Shown here in pieces: positions 32,321 through 42,511 of a stretch of 64,000 nt of DNA (position 1 is its first letter; the number at the start of each line of letters is the position of its first letter). A program made the translations under genes and the position numbers. Under the pieces are notes generated by a model that worked only from the letters and a program-made list of their open reading frames with translations, made no database searches and had not been told where the DNA came from. Source of the stretch: Chromera velia (taxonomy: Eukaryota; Sar; Chromeraceae); NCBI GenBank assembly GCA_018398765.1, contig JAHBMJ010002020.1, positions 42,687-106,686 on the forward strand, in the 5' to 3' direction.

Positions 32321-34579
32321 TCACGCGTCTCCACGATGCTGCTTCACCAGCTTCCTCCTTGCCTCCTTCTTGGCCTTGCAGAGCTCCTTGTGAGTCTTCC
32401 AGTCAACCTTCTGGCACTCAACCGAGCAGTACTCTCTGTTCTTGCACTGGCCGCACCTGCATACACAGACGCACAGACAGAGGCAGAGAAAAGAAAAGCT
32501 TCGTGTCATTTATGATCCACCCAAACGACCTGAACGAGAAGGGAAGCGAAGAGACCAGTAATTGAGCAAATTTCAATCTCTCATTCCGAAGCTGTTTCTC
32601 ACTTTCCGCCTCGATCCCTGAAGATACCTGAAGAGACAGGAAACGGAAATGCACTGCCAGATGAAGAGGAGAGCTCTGGTAGAGGGATCACGACAAGAGA
32701 GAACGACAGAAAGAAATGAAGACAAAAGTCGACCACCACTTGCGTAAAGGTTAAAACTTTGCAAGGATCATACGATTTAGAACTCAGGTCGGAGCTTCAG
32801 CTCACTTCTTCAATTCCGTCCCTTCCTTCCCGCAGACATCACACTTCCGAGTCCGAACCGCTCCCATCCATGTAAAGGCCTTGTCTCTGCGTGCTTCGCT
32901 CTCACTAGCGCTCTCTTTCTCAGAGGAAAAGACGACCCCGTACTGAAAGATGGTGTCAGGAGTGATGGATCGCCCGGGAAAGTGGACTTTCATGATCTGC
33001 ATCATCAGATTGGTCGCTCGGGACACCTGCTTCTCCCTCTGCCTGCACGCAGGCACAAATTTGTGGTACCAAATAGACGCAGCGCAAAACATAATTCAGT
33101 CCAGAACCCGCAGTGCCTTCAGTTCTCAACAAAAAGTGCGGCTGCAAGAATCAATGGCGCTTCTGCATTCTGCCAGAGTCCATTGACAATTATAGAATGT
33201 GACTCGATTATGTGAGGACCACTCGGAGGAGAACGATACACTGGCTCAGGAATTCAGCTGCCAAATCTTCCACGCACTGTCTCGGCCTGACTGTTTGCTT
33301 GATTGGAAGTACTAAGTCTTGTCAATGTTTGCTTAATACCTCAGGCTGCCTGATTGAATCATTGATCCGTTATTTAAGTCAGCGAGTGAGCGAGTGAGCC
33401 AGCAAGCAAGCAAAAAAGATTGTCTTTGACTGACATGTGACTCCCAATAATTCTCCCGCGGGGGCCGTTCTCGAGCACGAGGCAGTTGTCCGATGTGTAC
33501 AGGCACGCGAAGGCGTAGTTCAGATGCACCAAGTCCTCGAACTTCGGTGGAGAGGTCTGCTCGAGTCTCTTAGCAAACTCCCACCAGTACTTCTCTGCTT
33601 TCTTCCACCACCTGGCTGCCTCGCACTGCGACTTCCCGCAATCGCTGTTGGCGCCCACCAACTCCTCCATCCGGCTCGTGGTGTTTTTGCTGTCTTTTTT
33701 CATGAGTTCTCTCACTCGGGTTTTCATCTTTTCGGTGTTGGCGTCCATGAGTTCTTTCATTCTGTTTTTCGCATTCAGTCCCGCGTTGTAGCAGAACATG
33801 GAGTCCACACCACAGGTGCGGGACAACACTTGGAAGTACAAATCAGCAGCAGGACGGTCCCGCAAGTCGTTGGGGGGGTCGTCGAAAATGATGCAGGCGT
33901 CGAATGCTCTGTTGAAGAGATGCGCGATCACAGCGTTCGTGTGCTGATGCAGAGCCGTCAAGCGGGCAGAAAGGGAAGCCACAAATGAGTCCTCTTTCTG
34001 CGAGTCTCCAGCAAACGAGGCAAAGGTGGATATCGGGTGCTGCAGAGCCTCAAGCACAAAGGCTGCAACACGCTTCTCCATCTTTACGATGGCAAAGTTG
34101 GCAACTTTCTGCGTCCTTCCTGTGTTTCTCCGAATTCCCTTGGTGGCGGCTCCAAATAATATCAGAGCTGCAGGAAGGTCGCGAGGTTCAATGGCAATGT
34201 CAATGGCTTTGGAGAGGAGCAGCACTTTTGCATCTGTTCCCATCAGGTCCTCGGTCTTTGTGAATTTGAACTCAGGCTTCGAAGGCACCTTCCAAATCTC
34301 AAGGCAAACCACGGACTCCACCCCTCCTTTTCCAAAGACGTGAGGTATAATGTGGAGCACGACCTCTGTACCAGTTTCGATACCGGGGACACCATCGTAT
34401 GTTGTGATGGCAAGACCCTGCCCCCAGTCGGAGGGAAAATCGATAGCCGGCGTGAGAGCCGTCCATGTAGAGCGAGTTGGGTCGTCTTTGGGGAACCAGT
34501 ACAGATTCATTTTGATTTCAAGTTTTCTTTCCTTGGTCGAAAAGGTGCTTGGCACTTCTGCTGCCACAAGTGTAGACAG
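32321..34579 (-). CDS. MYND zinc-finger protein, at least three exons, 5' end not found
   Basis: Exons on the minus strand: 33435-34579, 32806-33042 and 32321-32456, with GTCAGT and GTGAGC donors and matching phases (0/2, 2/2, 2/stop). The C-terminus is a MYND finger assembled across the last junction: CDVC (exon 2), then CGQC, EYCSVEC, and H-x3-C in THKELC (exon 3). MYND fingers mediate protein-protein contacts, for example in SMYD, DEAF1 and many alveolate proteins. The ~380-residue first part has no recognised domain. It contains a repeated helical motif (MKELMDAN..., MEELVGAN...) and a WWKKAEKYWWEFAKRL segment suggestive of helical-repeat packing. There is no SET domain. The frame runs upstream to 34597 without an ATG and passes a strong acceptor (CTTCATTCCGACAG), so a 5' exon with the start lies above 34580. 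Confidence 0.78.
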
Positions 34580-35269
34580 CTGTCGGAATGAAGACAAAGA
34601 AAGACAACAACCAGAGAGTCAATGGCAGAGAGACACGGAGTACGCCCGCGTAACCCGTCGCTCTTGGGCGTCTGAAGTACTTTGCCGCTCTTTGCTTTTC
34701 TTGCTTAATTGTTCAGCTTCCAATGTCGAAGAGCATGCATTGATCCACTTCGACTCAGCAGCTAGTTGAGAAGATGGAAGGATGAACCGAGCGTGACGAT
34801 CGTCAAAGTGCAGGTGTCGGATCGATCGACCGTGCATGATTGCATGAAGATTGCAAAGGCAACTGCAGCATGCGGTCATATGCGGTCCATTTGGCGGCCG
34901 GGCCTCGAGTCCCTCGACCGCGCGCGCGCGGCCTCGCGCGCGGCCTGCATGCACGCATGCTTGCAAATTAAATTTTGTGTCATGCCACGCCCGCGCGCGT
35001 CTACACTCTCTCAGGATCTGTCAGGCATATATGTCAGGCATGCCTGCATGATTCTTCACACTCCATTCCCGGGGATGGTTTCAATTTTTTTGCCTTCAAT
35101 TGCACGCTGCCATCTGCTTTCAGTGATTTCAGCCTTTCTGATATTTGCAGGAGCTTGTGCGGCCTGGCCCATGCAAAAAGCCCAGTGAAGCTGAAATCAC
35201 TGAAAGACAAGCATGGATTAATCAGAGTTCATCAGACAGATTGTGTCAGGTCTCAAATCATCCGGGAGG
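34580..35269. promoter_or_regulatory. Divergent intergenic region with CG-rich island and 17-bp inverted repeat
   Basis: Between the MYND gene (-) and the monooxygenase-like gene (+). A CG-rich palindromic patch at about 34915-34955 (GACCGCGCGCGCGCGG, CGCGCGCGG) is followed by GCATGCACGCATGC. Nearer the plus-strand gene there is a perfect 17-base inverted repeat, CTTTCAGTGATTTCAGC at 35117-35133 and its complement at 35190-35206, with a 56-base spacer that contains GGCCTGGCCCATGC. A short 5' exon of the MYND gene should also lie here. Confidence 0.45.
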
Positions 35270-36556
35270 ATGGGACAGTGCGAACGCTCCAACGCTCTCA
35301 AAGTCGATGTTTGTGTGATTGGGGCTGGATACAATGGCCTTGCTTGTGCTCAGCATCTCCGAAACAGTGGGGTGTCGCACGTTCTTGTTGACAGGGAGGA
35401 GACTGCAGGTGCGACTTGGCAGCACCACTGGAATACTCTGACACTCTTCTCGACTCGACTGCAGAGTTCCCTTGCCGATGTGGACTTCGGGGGTGATGAA
35501 TCCACTTACCCCTGTCGCGATGATGTCGTACAGTATCTTCGGGACTTTGAAAAGGCAGCAGGTGTGGAGGTTGTGCGTCCCGTGCGAGTGGTGTCAGTAG
35601 TTTGTCAGACCTCCGGGGGGTATGTGGTGGAGACGGCGTGTGGCATGATGATAGAGTGCGTTCACGTAGTGAGCTGCACTGGGAGCTTCTACCGTCCAGT
35701 CACCCCGGAGATTCCCAAAATTGGACAGGAGGGGGTTGGCAGTGTGAAAGTGATGCAGCTGCACTCTTCCGAATTCGGACGTTTTCCTTTAAGTGACTTC
35801 AAAGATAAGAGGGTGTGTGTTGTGGGGGGCGGGAACAGCGGTGCTCAAATTTTGGGAGTTCTCTCCTCCATTGCCAAAACGACGCTCTGGTGTGTGCGTT
35901 CAAAGCCGGCATTTTACAGCAAGGAGGAGACGGGAAAGAGGCTTTTTGAAGAGCGTAGCGCTGCCCGGCTGGAGAGGAGGACAGCAGAGTTTCCGTTTGT
36001 TTTCTCCCGAATCGTTCGCACTCCGGATGTCGTCAGGGCAATGGAGTCCTGCGAGTGTTTCACCAGGGCGCTCAGCTCCCCCCACGCACTGGACTTGGAC
36101 GCTCGGGCGCTTTTGTGGTTCACAGACACACCGCATACAGTGTGGCATCTTCCCGGTGCGACTGAAAGGGAGGACAAGCGAAAAGAAACCGAACAGAGTG
36201 AAGGTTCATTGGATCCCAATGGTGTGTATGAGGAGGAGAAGGATGGGGTGAGCGTGCAGAGACCCGTGTTCCGATACGAAATCGATGCCATCGTGTGGGC
36301 CACTGGGTACGAGCCTTGTCTTGGCCATCTGGAGGGGCTGAAGGGGTTTCAGCTTCCTGTGCCGGGAGAGTGCGAGTCCCCCTCTCATAGGGGGTTGTGG
36401 TTACTAGGTGTGAGAGACCTGTGCGGGTATGGGTCTGGAAGTATTCTAGGTGCTGCGTGGAACGGGCCTGAGGTTGCAAAGGCCATTGAAAAGAGACTTC
36501 ATACGGATGCCGGTAGAGATGTTACGGTTGCAAACGCAGCTTCAGATGTTGGGTGA
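35270..36556 (+). CDS. FAD-dependent monooxygenase-like oxidoreductase, single exon
   Basis: 428 residues from the ATG at 35270. The frame extends upstream to a GTG, but the ATG gives a natural N-terminus (MGQCERSNALKVDVCVIGAG). Two dinucleotide-binding motifs are clear: GAGYNG at 18-23 for FAD and GGGNSG at 186-191 for NAD(P)H, with ATGYEP at 344-349. This order is that of class B flavin monooxygenases and the CzcO/YUCCA-like flavoproteins, which hydroxylate or N/S-oxygenate small molecules using NADPH and O2. A GATWQHHW segment after the FAD loop also fits. The usual FxGxxxHxxx(Y/F) fingerprint appears only in degenerate form (MQLHSSEF). A Glu/Lys/Asp-rich insertion lies at about 295-330. 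The lack of introns among multi-exon neighbours and the bacterial-type architecture make lateral origin possible. Substrate unknown. Confidence 0.82.
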   Translation: MGQCERSNALKVDVCVIGAGYNGLACAQHLRNSGVSHVLVDREETAGATWQHHWNTLTLFSTRLQSSLADVDFGGDESTYPCRDDVVQYLRDFEKAAGVEVVRPVRVVSVVCQTSGGYVVETACGMMIECVHVVSCTGSFYRPVTPEIPKIGQEGVGSVKVMQLHSSEFGRFPLSDFKDKRVCVVGGGNSGAQILGVLSSIAKTTLWCVRSKPAFYSKEETGKRLFEERSAARLERRTAEFPFVFSRIVRTPDVVRAMESCECFTRALSSPHALDLDARALLWFTDTPHTVWHLPGATEREDKRKETEQSEGSLDPNGVYEEEKDGVSVQRPVFRYEIDAIVWATGYEPCLGHLEGLKGFQLPVPGECESPSHRGLWLLGVRDLCGYGSGSILGAAWNGPEVAKAIEKRLHTDAGRDVTVANAASDVG

Positions 36557-36679
36557 TGCGGGAGAAGTGCACAGTCCCTGAGACAAGCGAACAAAAACAG
36601 TCCGTGTCACTCACGCATCTGGTTCTGTCAACCTCAGACATGTCTAGATGTATGTGCCCTCAAAAGGAGTCATTCTTAG

Positions 36680-37345
36680 TATTCGTGCACTCATGCATCC
36701 ATCCATTCATTCATTCCGAGTCGCCCATTCGTTCTCCATTTTATTCATTCCGGAACTGTCATTCATACGCTCACTTTCACTCACCCACTCACTCACCCAT
36801 TTGTGCATGCATTCATTCATTCATTTGTGCCAGTTCAGCACTTCTTTTATCGATTCATTTGTTCATGATCATCCATTGATTTATTCATCTTCATGGCACT
36901 GCATGCATGCATTCATTTTCACTCGTCCATATTCATTCGTCCATCCATCCATTAATCGATTGATTCATCCATTCATGCACGCACTGATTCATTGATTCAT
37001 TCATCCATCCATCCATCCATCGATTCATTCATCTATTCATGCATGCATTGATTCATTGATTCACCCATTCATTTATTCATTCGTTCATTCATTCAATCCC
37101 TCCTTCCTTCCTTCCTTCCTTCCTTCGTTCGTTCGTTCGTTCGTTCGTTCCTTTGTTCTTTTCTTCCTGTCTTCTTTCCTCCCTCCTCCTCCCTCCCTCC
37201 CTTAGTCCCACCCTCCCTCCCTCCCTTCCTTCCTTCCTTCTCTCCCTTGTTTGTTTGCTTGCTTGCTTGCTTCCTTCCTTCCTTCTTTCCTCCTTTCTTT
37301 TCTTCCCTCTTTTTTTCTTTTCTTCTTTTACTCCTTTATTCATTC
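36680..37345. repeat. Tetranucleotide microsatellite block
   Basis: Degenerate (CATT)n, (CATC)n and (TTCA)n from about 36690 to 37095. These are followed by (TTCC)n and (GTTC)n near 37097-37150, (CCTC)n near 37180-37240, and (CTTG)n then (TTCC)n near 37250-37290. No gene. Confidence 0.9.
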
Positions 37346-39119
37346 ACTTAATTAATTCACTTAAATTCACTTTGGCATTTGTTTTAATTTACTTTCAGTA
37401 GAATAGAGCTTAAGCCTATATGTGAGCATACTATACAAAAAAAGATTGATTTTTTCCCCTGTAAGTGTCTGACTTCTTATATTTTCTCATATTTTATCCG
37501 TTTTTGAAGATATTTTGAATGGTGTGATCGAGGGTTTTGTTATGCATGCCGCATCCCCACCAAAGGTGTTTAATCATGGAATATATTTATTCACTAGTTA
37601 CTCACTTCAAAAGTAATATAATCAGGAATATATTCCTAAATTAATTAAGGGGGGGTCCCCCCTGGGCTATATTTTTAATTTTTTTTTTTTAAATACAGTT
37701 TATAACTATAAAAAATTAGTTTTAAAAAAGATAAACAGGGGCTATCTAGCTGTTAGGCACTGTTAATAGGCAGTAGTGTTACTATACTAGACTGTGTTAC
37801 AGTGTTACTAGAATTTTATAAAATTTTACAATTTATAAATTTATTAAACTAGCAAGTAACATATCATATGAATATGTGGTTGAAAGTTCATACACGTTCT
37901 CATTGTATGAACATGCACACACTACACCAAAACATGCATGCATACTGCAGCACACACTGTATAGCGAAAGGAGGCCTTACTATATACACTATGTAAGATG
38001 CACTCTTTTTCATTTTCAGCATTCGAACGTGAAACACCAAAACACCACAAGCACTGTCGAGCAAAAAATTATCTGGGTACAAACAAGTAGAATTATCTGG
38101 GTACAAAATTATTTGGACTGCGCCGGCGAATGCATGGCTGGCCCGGGCTGTATGGGCTGGGCCATGCATGCAGTGCACTGGATATGCACAAGCCTCTAAG
38201 CTACTCCCAAAACATTTGTTTTTATAACGTAAAAAAAAACCACGCACCATTAGAATGACCAAAGGTATTAAAGACTAGTAAGAATCGGACTTTGGCTAAT
38301 TAATCACTTTATTTAATCATATTCAATCACTTCATAGGATAATTAAATATATTCTAATCACAAGTGACTAAACACCTTTGGTTCCCACATATGAGGGGCG
38401 GATCTAACCTAGTTTGGATGTTTTGAATCATTTTCATGAGCAAAGAATTGTAAGGGTTAATTTTATTGCGTTATAATCGCTCTTAATATAACTTGAAATA
38501 ACCTTTGCGAAAAAATGAATATGAAAATAAATTTCAGACGGTACGTACTTTTATTTTGTGCCAAGACATTTTTTTGTTCTTGAATGGGAAAGTGTACACA
38601 ATCATGAAAAGGTCGAAGGAGGACAAAGGCATTTCGAAGCAGGTAGCTATACCCTGTGCGCGTGATGTGCGCGTACCATGAATTCTTGGGCCATGCAGGC
38701 GCGCGTGCGCGCTCGCGTGCGCGCGCGGTGTCGCTTCGCGCGGCTTTCATGTTTTTTGTCACAAAAATCCACAGAATTCGCGACGGCGACCTCACAATTC
38801 AACTCAACTTAACTTTCGTGACGACGGTTCTGTCCTTCACATCCTCTCAATGGACATGCCTGGAATCACTGGAGAGAGGGCGACTCTGAGTCAGCTGAAA
38901 GCCAGAGTAGTCCCTGTTTTTTCCTACTAATCTGTTTTGTTCCTTTGTCATTCGATGCCGAATTCAAACGGGCTTGTCCATTTTTTTCTCTGGTCCGCGG
39001 CCTCCCTTTTATTTTTGTGCAGTCGTCGTTTCCGTGTGTGTGTGCTGGAACTGCTTGCTGTATGAGAAAAAAACCTGGGAAAGTCAAAAGGCAAGAGGGA
39101 CAACAGTGGGCAGGTCGAA
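37346..39119. other. AT-rich intergenic DNA and 5' region of the Pcf11-like gene
   Basis: 37400-38640 is AT-rich. An inverted-repeat element, listed separately, occupies roughly 37550-38395. A CG-rich palindromic patch at about 38697-38745 (GGCGCGCGTGCGCGCTCGCG) lies about 400 bases upstream of the next start codon. The stretch 38126-38190 is GC-rich with CATGCATGC. No gene seen. Confidence 0.45.
37548..38395. mobile_element. Candidate inverted-repeat DNA element
   Basis: CCAAAGGTGTTTA at 37560-37572 is matched by its perfect complement at 38369-38381. Weaker complementarity continues inward (ATATATTTATTCACT against AATATATTTAATTATCC; CACTTC/GAAGTG). Another CCAAAGGTATTA occurs at about 38259. 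No coding capacity. Ends and target duplication could not be fixed. Confidence 0.35.
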
Positions 39120-41576
39120 ATGGAGGGGGGGGGAATCGGATCAGGAGAGAGACGGGAGTCTCCTGAAAGAGAGGGGTCTGTCGGCGGACTCTCACAGTTT
39201 TCCGAAATCACACCGCCAGAAAGTGGCACCCCTGCCAGCAGTGTGGCTCGCCTGTCCTCAGCAGCTTCTGCGCTCAGCCTACGAAGGCATGAGCAGGAAG
39301 ACGAAGGCGAGGGAGAAGATGAAGGGGGGGTGCAATCGTCCTCGGCAGATGATGTGGGGGTGGGCGGGCTTCCTTCCTCCTCTTCGTCTTCGTCTGCCGT
39401 AGCCCAGCCGGCCTCTGCCCCCCATCAACAATCACAGGCACCAGGGGGGATCACAGCAGAATCTGCACCAGCAGGAATTTCTGCGGAGGACACAGAGAGG
39501 GAGAGGGAGACGTCAGTTCAAGTAGATGAATCAGGAGACGCGTCTCTTGAGAGTATTCACTCTGACGACGTCTCCCTCGAATCTTTCGAGGCAAAGGAGC
39601 AGTCTGAAGGCGAAGACGAGGAAATGGCGCGTTTCTCGTCTGACGAAGACGACGCAGCACCCGCACTGCCTGCAGCCATCATCTCTCACCCAAATCTCCA
39701 CCCACAGCAGCAACAATCCCTCGCAACTCTCCACGCGCTTCACCACCCCCACGTTCCCGCGACCCCCCTTCTCTTCCCACCCAGAAACCCGTCTCGTCTC
39801 CAATGTGCCCCCTCTGTGTCTTCCGTCTCCTCCATCCCAGTAGACCACGACCAGGACCTCCTGACTCTTGATAAAGACGCAGCCCCGGGTGCAACAAAAG
39901 AGGGGGCTAGTGGTCATCAACTTCCCCCAACTCTGCCTGTCGGGGCCGCCTCGGCCCAAGCGCAGCCAGCAGTGGTGGATGGCACGCGGCTCCGGCTGCT
40001 GAGACGTAGAATGGAATTGTTAGAGGAGGCAGAACGGAGACGGCAGTCAAAAAAACTCAGGAGGGCTACAGAGAGGGCAGAGACAGAGACGTCAATTCGC
40101 ATGACGCCTCGAGTTGCGTTGTTGCCTTCTGAGATTCCCTCCGCAGTCTCAGATGAGGCCCCACCCGCACTGGGTATTGCAGGAGGGGGGAGACCTCAGG
40201 CTTCGAGAGGTGCTCCCCCTTTCACCGGCTTTCCGGGATTGCCAACCTCGTCAGAGATGTCCGTCTCCATGGGGGATTTCCGGTCTTTGCTCAGCTCCCT
40301 CCCTCGACCTTCCGTGTCCGACCCAAAACCAATAGTCCCGAAAGTCGTTGAAGAGAAAGACGCCGTGGAGGTGGTTCTGAGGGGGTTGACTGTGGAAGCA
40401 CTGGTCACCATTCTGCAAGGTAATTCAGTGCTGTCCAGGTTGGTTAGCGGGGAAGAAAAGCAAAAGGTGGGTGGGGAGGGTGCATCATCTTGGGCTTCCC
40501 CGGAGGGTGGTGAGGGTGGTGTGGCGGTTTTGGATGAGAATTTTGTGAGGAAACGTCCAAACGAGAGTCTTCTGTACGCACTTTTCAACCCGGACAGAAG
40601 TCAATGTCAAATTTGCGGACTCCGAGTCGTTCGCACTGTCTGTTCCATATCGGATGGGGGGGAGGGGGGGCCATTCCCTTTTCAGATGGACAGCGTAGGG
40701 AGGAGGCGCATAGCTCGTGACAAAGAGAAGGGGGGGGGTGTTGCTATAGACTCCCACATGAATGGAGAGTATGTTCTCTCCAACCGATGGAAGGGAGAAG
40801 ACAGGCAGGACACACAGCAGAGCCGTCCCTTTCTGCCTTCTCTGAAAAATTGGAGCCGTAAACCGAATCTAGATTTTTCCCCGTCTCTCCTTGATTCCTC
40901 CCCTTGGAAGCTGCTGAATCCAGACCAATCCAAAGATAACAAGCAGGGGGGGCAGACGGCTGAAAAAGGGGAAGTAAAGGTGGGACAGGCGGTGGGCAAG
41001 ATGTCTGCCTCGTTGCCCGTCAAAAAGGAGGGGAGGACTGATTCGTCTTCTTCCCTTCCAGAACCGCCAGGGTTGAAGAGTACTGGGGAAAAGGACCGGG
41101 CGTTCGAAAAGATCGCACGCTATCAGCGGGATGCAGAGGGCATTGACCCTGAAGTCCCCACTCAGGTTGTTCCCCGTCTCTGTGCCTCCTGTTCGGAGGG
41201 GTTTGAGGAGATCTGGTCCCCTGATTGGAAGCAGAACGTCTTCCAGGGTGCCATTTGTGCACATCCTAAGTCGTTGGCACCGATTGCGTTTGTGAAAGAG
41301 CGAGGCATTGTGGGTGTTGGAAAAGGGAAAACTGAAGCAAGTTCAGCAGACTGGCAGTCTGACGATACAGACAAAAAGGGTGGGCAGGGGACAGATGGGG
41401 CAGCAGCCGAGAAGGAATTGATAAAGAGATCAAGTGGGGACTTGTCAGCTCTACCCGCGCTTGAGATTTTTGAAAAACCTGCGTCAAGTGGCAAGCTGTG
41501 TCTTGTGTACCACAAAGAGTGCTACATGAGAGTCTTAGCAACGCAGAAGAAAATGGTATCCCTGTTCATCAATTAA
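39120..41576 (+). CDS. Pcf11-like pre-mRNA 3'-end processing protein (C-terminal zinc-finger part)
   Basis: A single exon of 818 residues. Residues 1-290 are Ser/Glu/Gly/Pro-rich and disordered. A basic coiled segment (RLRLLRRRMELLEEAERRRQ) lies near 285-305. A short helical block (VEVVLRGLTVEALVTILQGN) lies near 425. The C-terminal half has two paired zinc-binding sites in the order seen in Pcf11. The first is C496-x2-C499 (QCQICGLR), followed by SHMNGEYVLSNRWKGE and SRPFLPSLKNW, like the HLDWHY...YSLTDW region. The second is C688-x2-C691 (LCASCSEGFEEIWSPDW), followed by H798-x2-C801 (YHKECY), like the Pcf11 C-terminal CxxC...HxxC. Pcf11 bridges the Pol II CTD to cleavage factor IA/CFII and promotes termination. 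The N-terminal CTD-interacting domain was not found, so this is either a CID-less form or lacks 5' exons. Assignment is by motif pattern, not alignment. Confidence 0.65.
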   Translation: MEGGGIGSGERRESPEREGSVGGLSQFSEITPPESGTPASSVARLSSAASALSLRRHEQEDEGEGEDEGGVQSSSADDVGVGGLPSSSSSSSAVAQPASAPHQQSQAPGGITAESAPAGISAEDTERERETSVQVDESGDASLESIHSDDVSLESFEAKEQSEGEDEEMARFSSDEDDAAPALPAAIISHPNLHPQQQQSLATLHALHHPHVPATPLLFPPRNPSRLQCAPSVSSVSSIPVDHDQDLLTLDKDAAPGATKEGASGHQLPPTLPVGAASAQAQPAVVDGTRLRLLRRRMELLEEAERRRQSKKLRRATERAETETSIRMTPRVALLPSEIPSAVSDEAPPALGIAGGGRPQASRGAPPFTGFPGLPTSSEMSVSMGDFRSLLSSLPRPSVSDPKPIVPKVVEEKDAVEVVLRGLTVEALVTILQGNSVLSRLVSGEEKQKVGGEGASSWASPEGGEGGVAVLDENFVRKRPNESLLYALFNPDRSQCQICGLRVVRTVCSISDGGEGGPFPFQMDSVGRRRIARDKEKGGGVAIDSHMNGEYVLSNRWKGEDRQDTQQSRPFLPSLKNWSRKPNLDFSPSLLDSSPWKLLNPDQSKDNKQGGQTAEKGEVKVGQAVGKMSASLPVKKEGRTDSSSSLPEPPGLKSTGEKDRAFEKIARYQRDAEGIDPEVPTQVVPRLCASCSEGFEEIWSPDWKQNVFQGAICAHPKSLAPIAFVKERGIVGVGKGKTEASSADWQSDDTDKKGGQGTDGAAAEKELIKRSSGDLSALPALEIFEKPASSGKLCLVYHKECYMRVLATQKKMVSLFIN

Positions 41577-42290
41577 GCTCCATCAAAATTGGAGGTTAAC
41601 ATCAAACATAAAACTCTGTCAAATAATTGACAAACGATTGCCAATCGATATAAAAAATTTTTGATCAACAACTAAGACTACCGGCCTAGAAAAATTTAGA
41701 AAAGAATATTTCAAAGTTGATTTTTTGAATAATGATGCTTAATAATGTTACTACTAATCCTAATAATAATGGTCCGTTGATATACATTGTATCTAAACTA
41801 AATTTAAGACCGGGTGGAGGGGTCTCAGAGGTAGTTTTTGTTGTATGCCTAGGTTCCGACCGTTCTGTGCTGTACAATTTTTTTTATGTTTTTTTTTCTA
41901 TCCGAGTCGATTGTTTTCTCTGAGTTCTGCTCCGTCTGGCAGACGAGTTTAAGATTAAAACGAATTAAGGGGCCGCGTACTCTTCCAAGGCGAATCCAAG
42001 CGTATAGTTCCAAGCTTGTCTTGAAATGTCCTATGCATGGAGCCCAGGTTAATCGAGTAGGAGCCACTCAGATTGAGTGAACGAATTAATTTCTGTATGC
42101 CAATAAACTGCCGCAGTGACATTTCTGTATGATGTCATACCGGCCCTAGTACCGGCCCAACTTGAAGGCTATGACTATGAATCTAAACCTAAAGATATAA
42201 CTCGAATATTCAAGTTAAGTTGAACATTTACACTATAAATTTCAAATAATAGTTATATTTGAAATTGCAGTTAAACTCTAGGTTAAACTG

Positions 42291-42511
42291 CTAGGCGTAT
42301 CACAGGAAAAAAAAAAAATTAAGTGAAAAGTTGCCTTAATTTTTTTTTTATTTTTATTTTTTTGCGCAACACCAAAGCAGCAGTTGTGCAACACCCAAAC
42401 AACACCTATACAACACCTAAACAACAGTTGTTTGTTATGTCCACTACCTTAAAAAAAAAATTAAGCAAGAATTAGCTTTAATTTATTTTTTTTTCTTTGT
42501 GATAGACCTAG
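42291..42511. mobile_element. hAT-like MITE, 221 bp, with 8-bp target duplication
   Basis: Termini CTAGGCGTATCACAGGAAAA and, on the other end reversed, CTAGGTCTATCACAAAGAAAA form imperfect terminal inverted repeats rich in A. The element is flanked by a perfect 8-base direct repeat TTAAACTG (42283-42290 and 42512-42519). The interior carries CAACA/TGTTG-type repeats (CAACACC, CAACAGTTGTTTG) and no frame. An 8-bp duplication with TAG-type ends is diagnostic of the hAT superfamily. A second copy of the family is at 61493. Confidence 0.8.
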
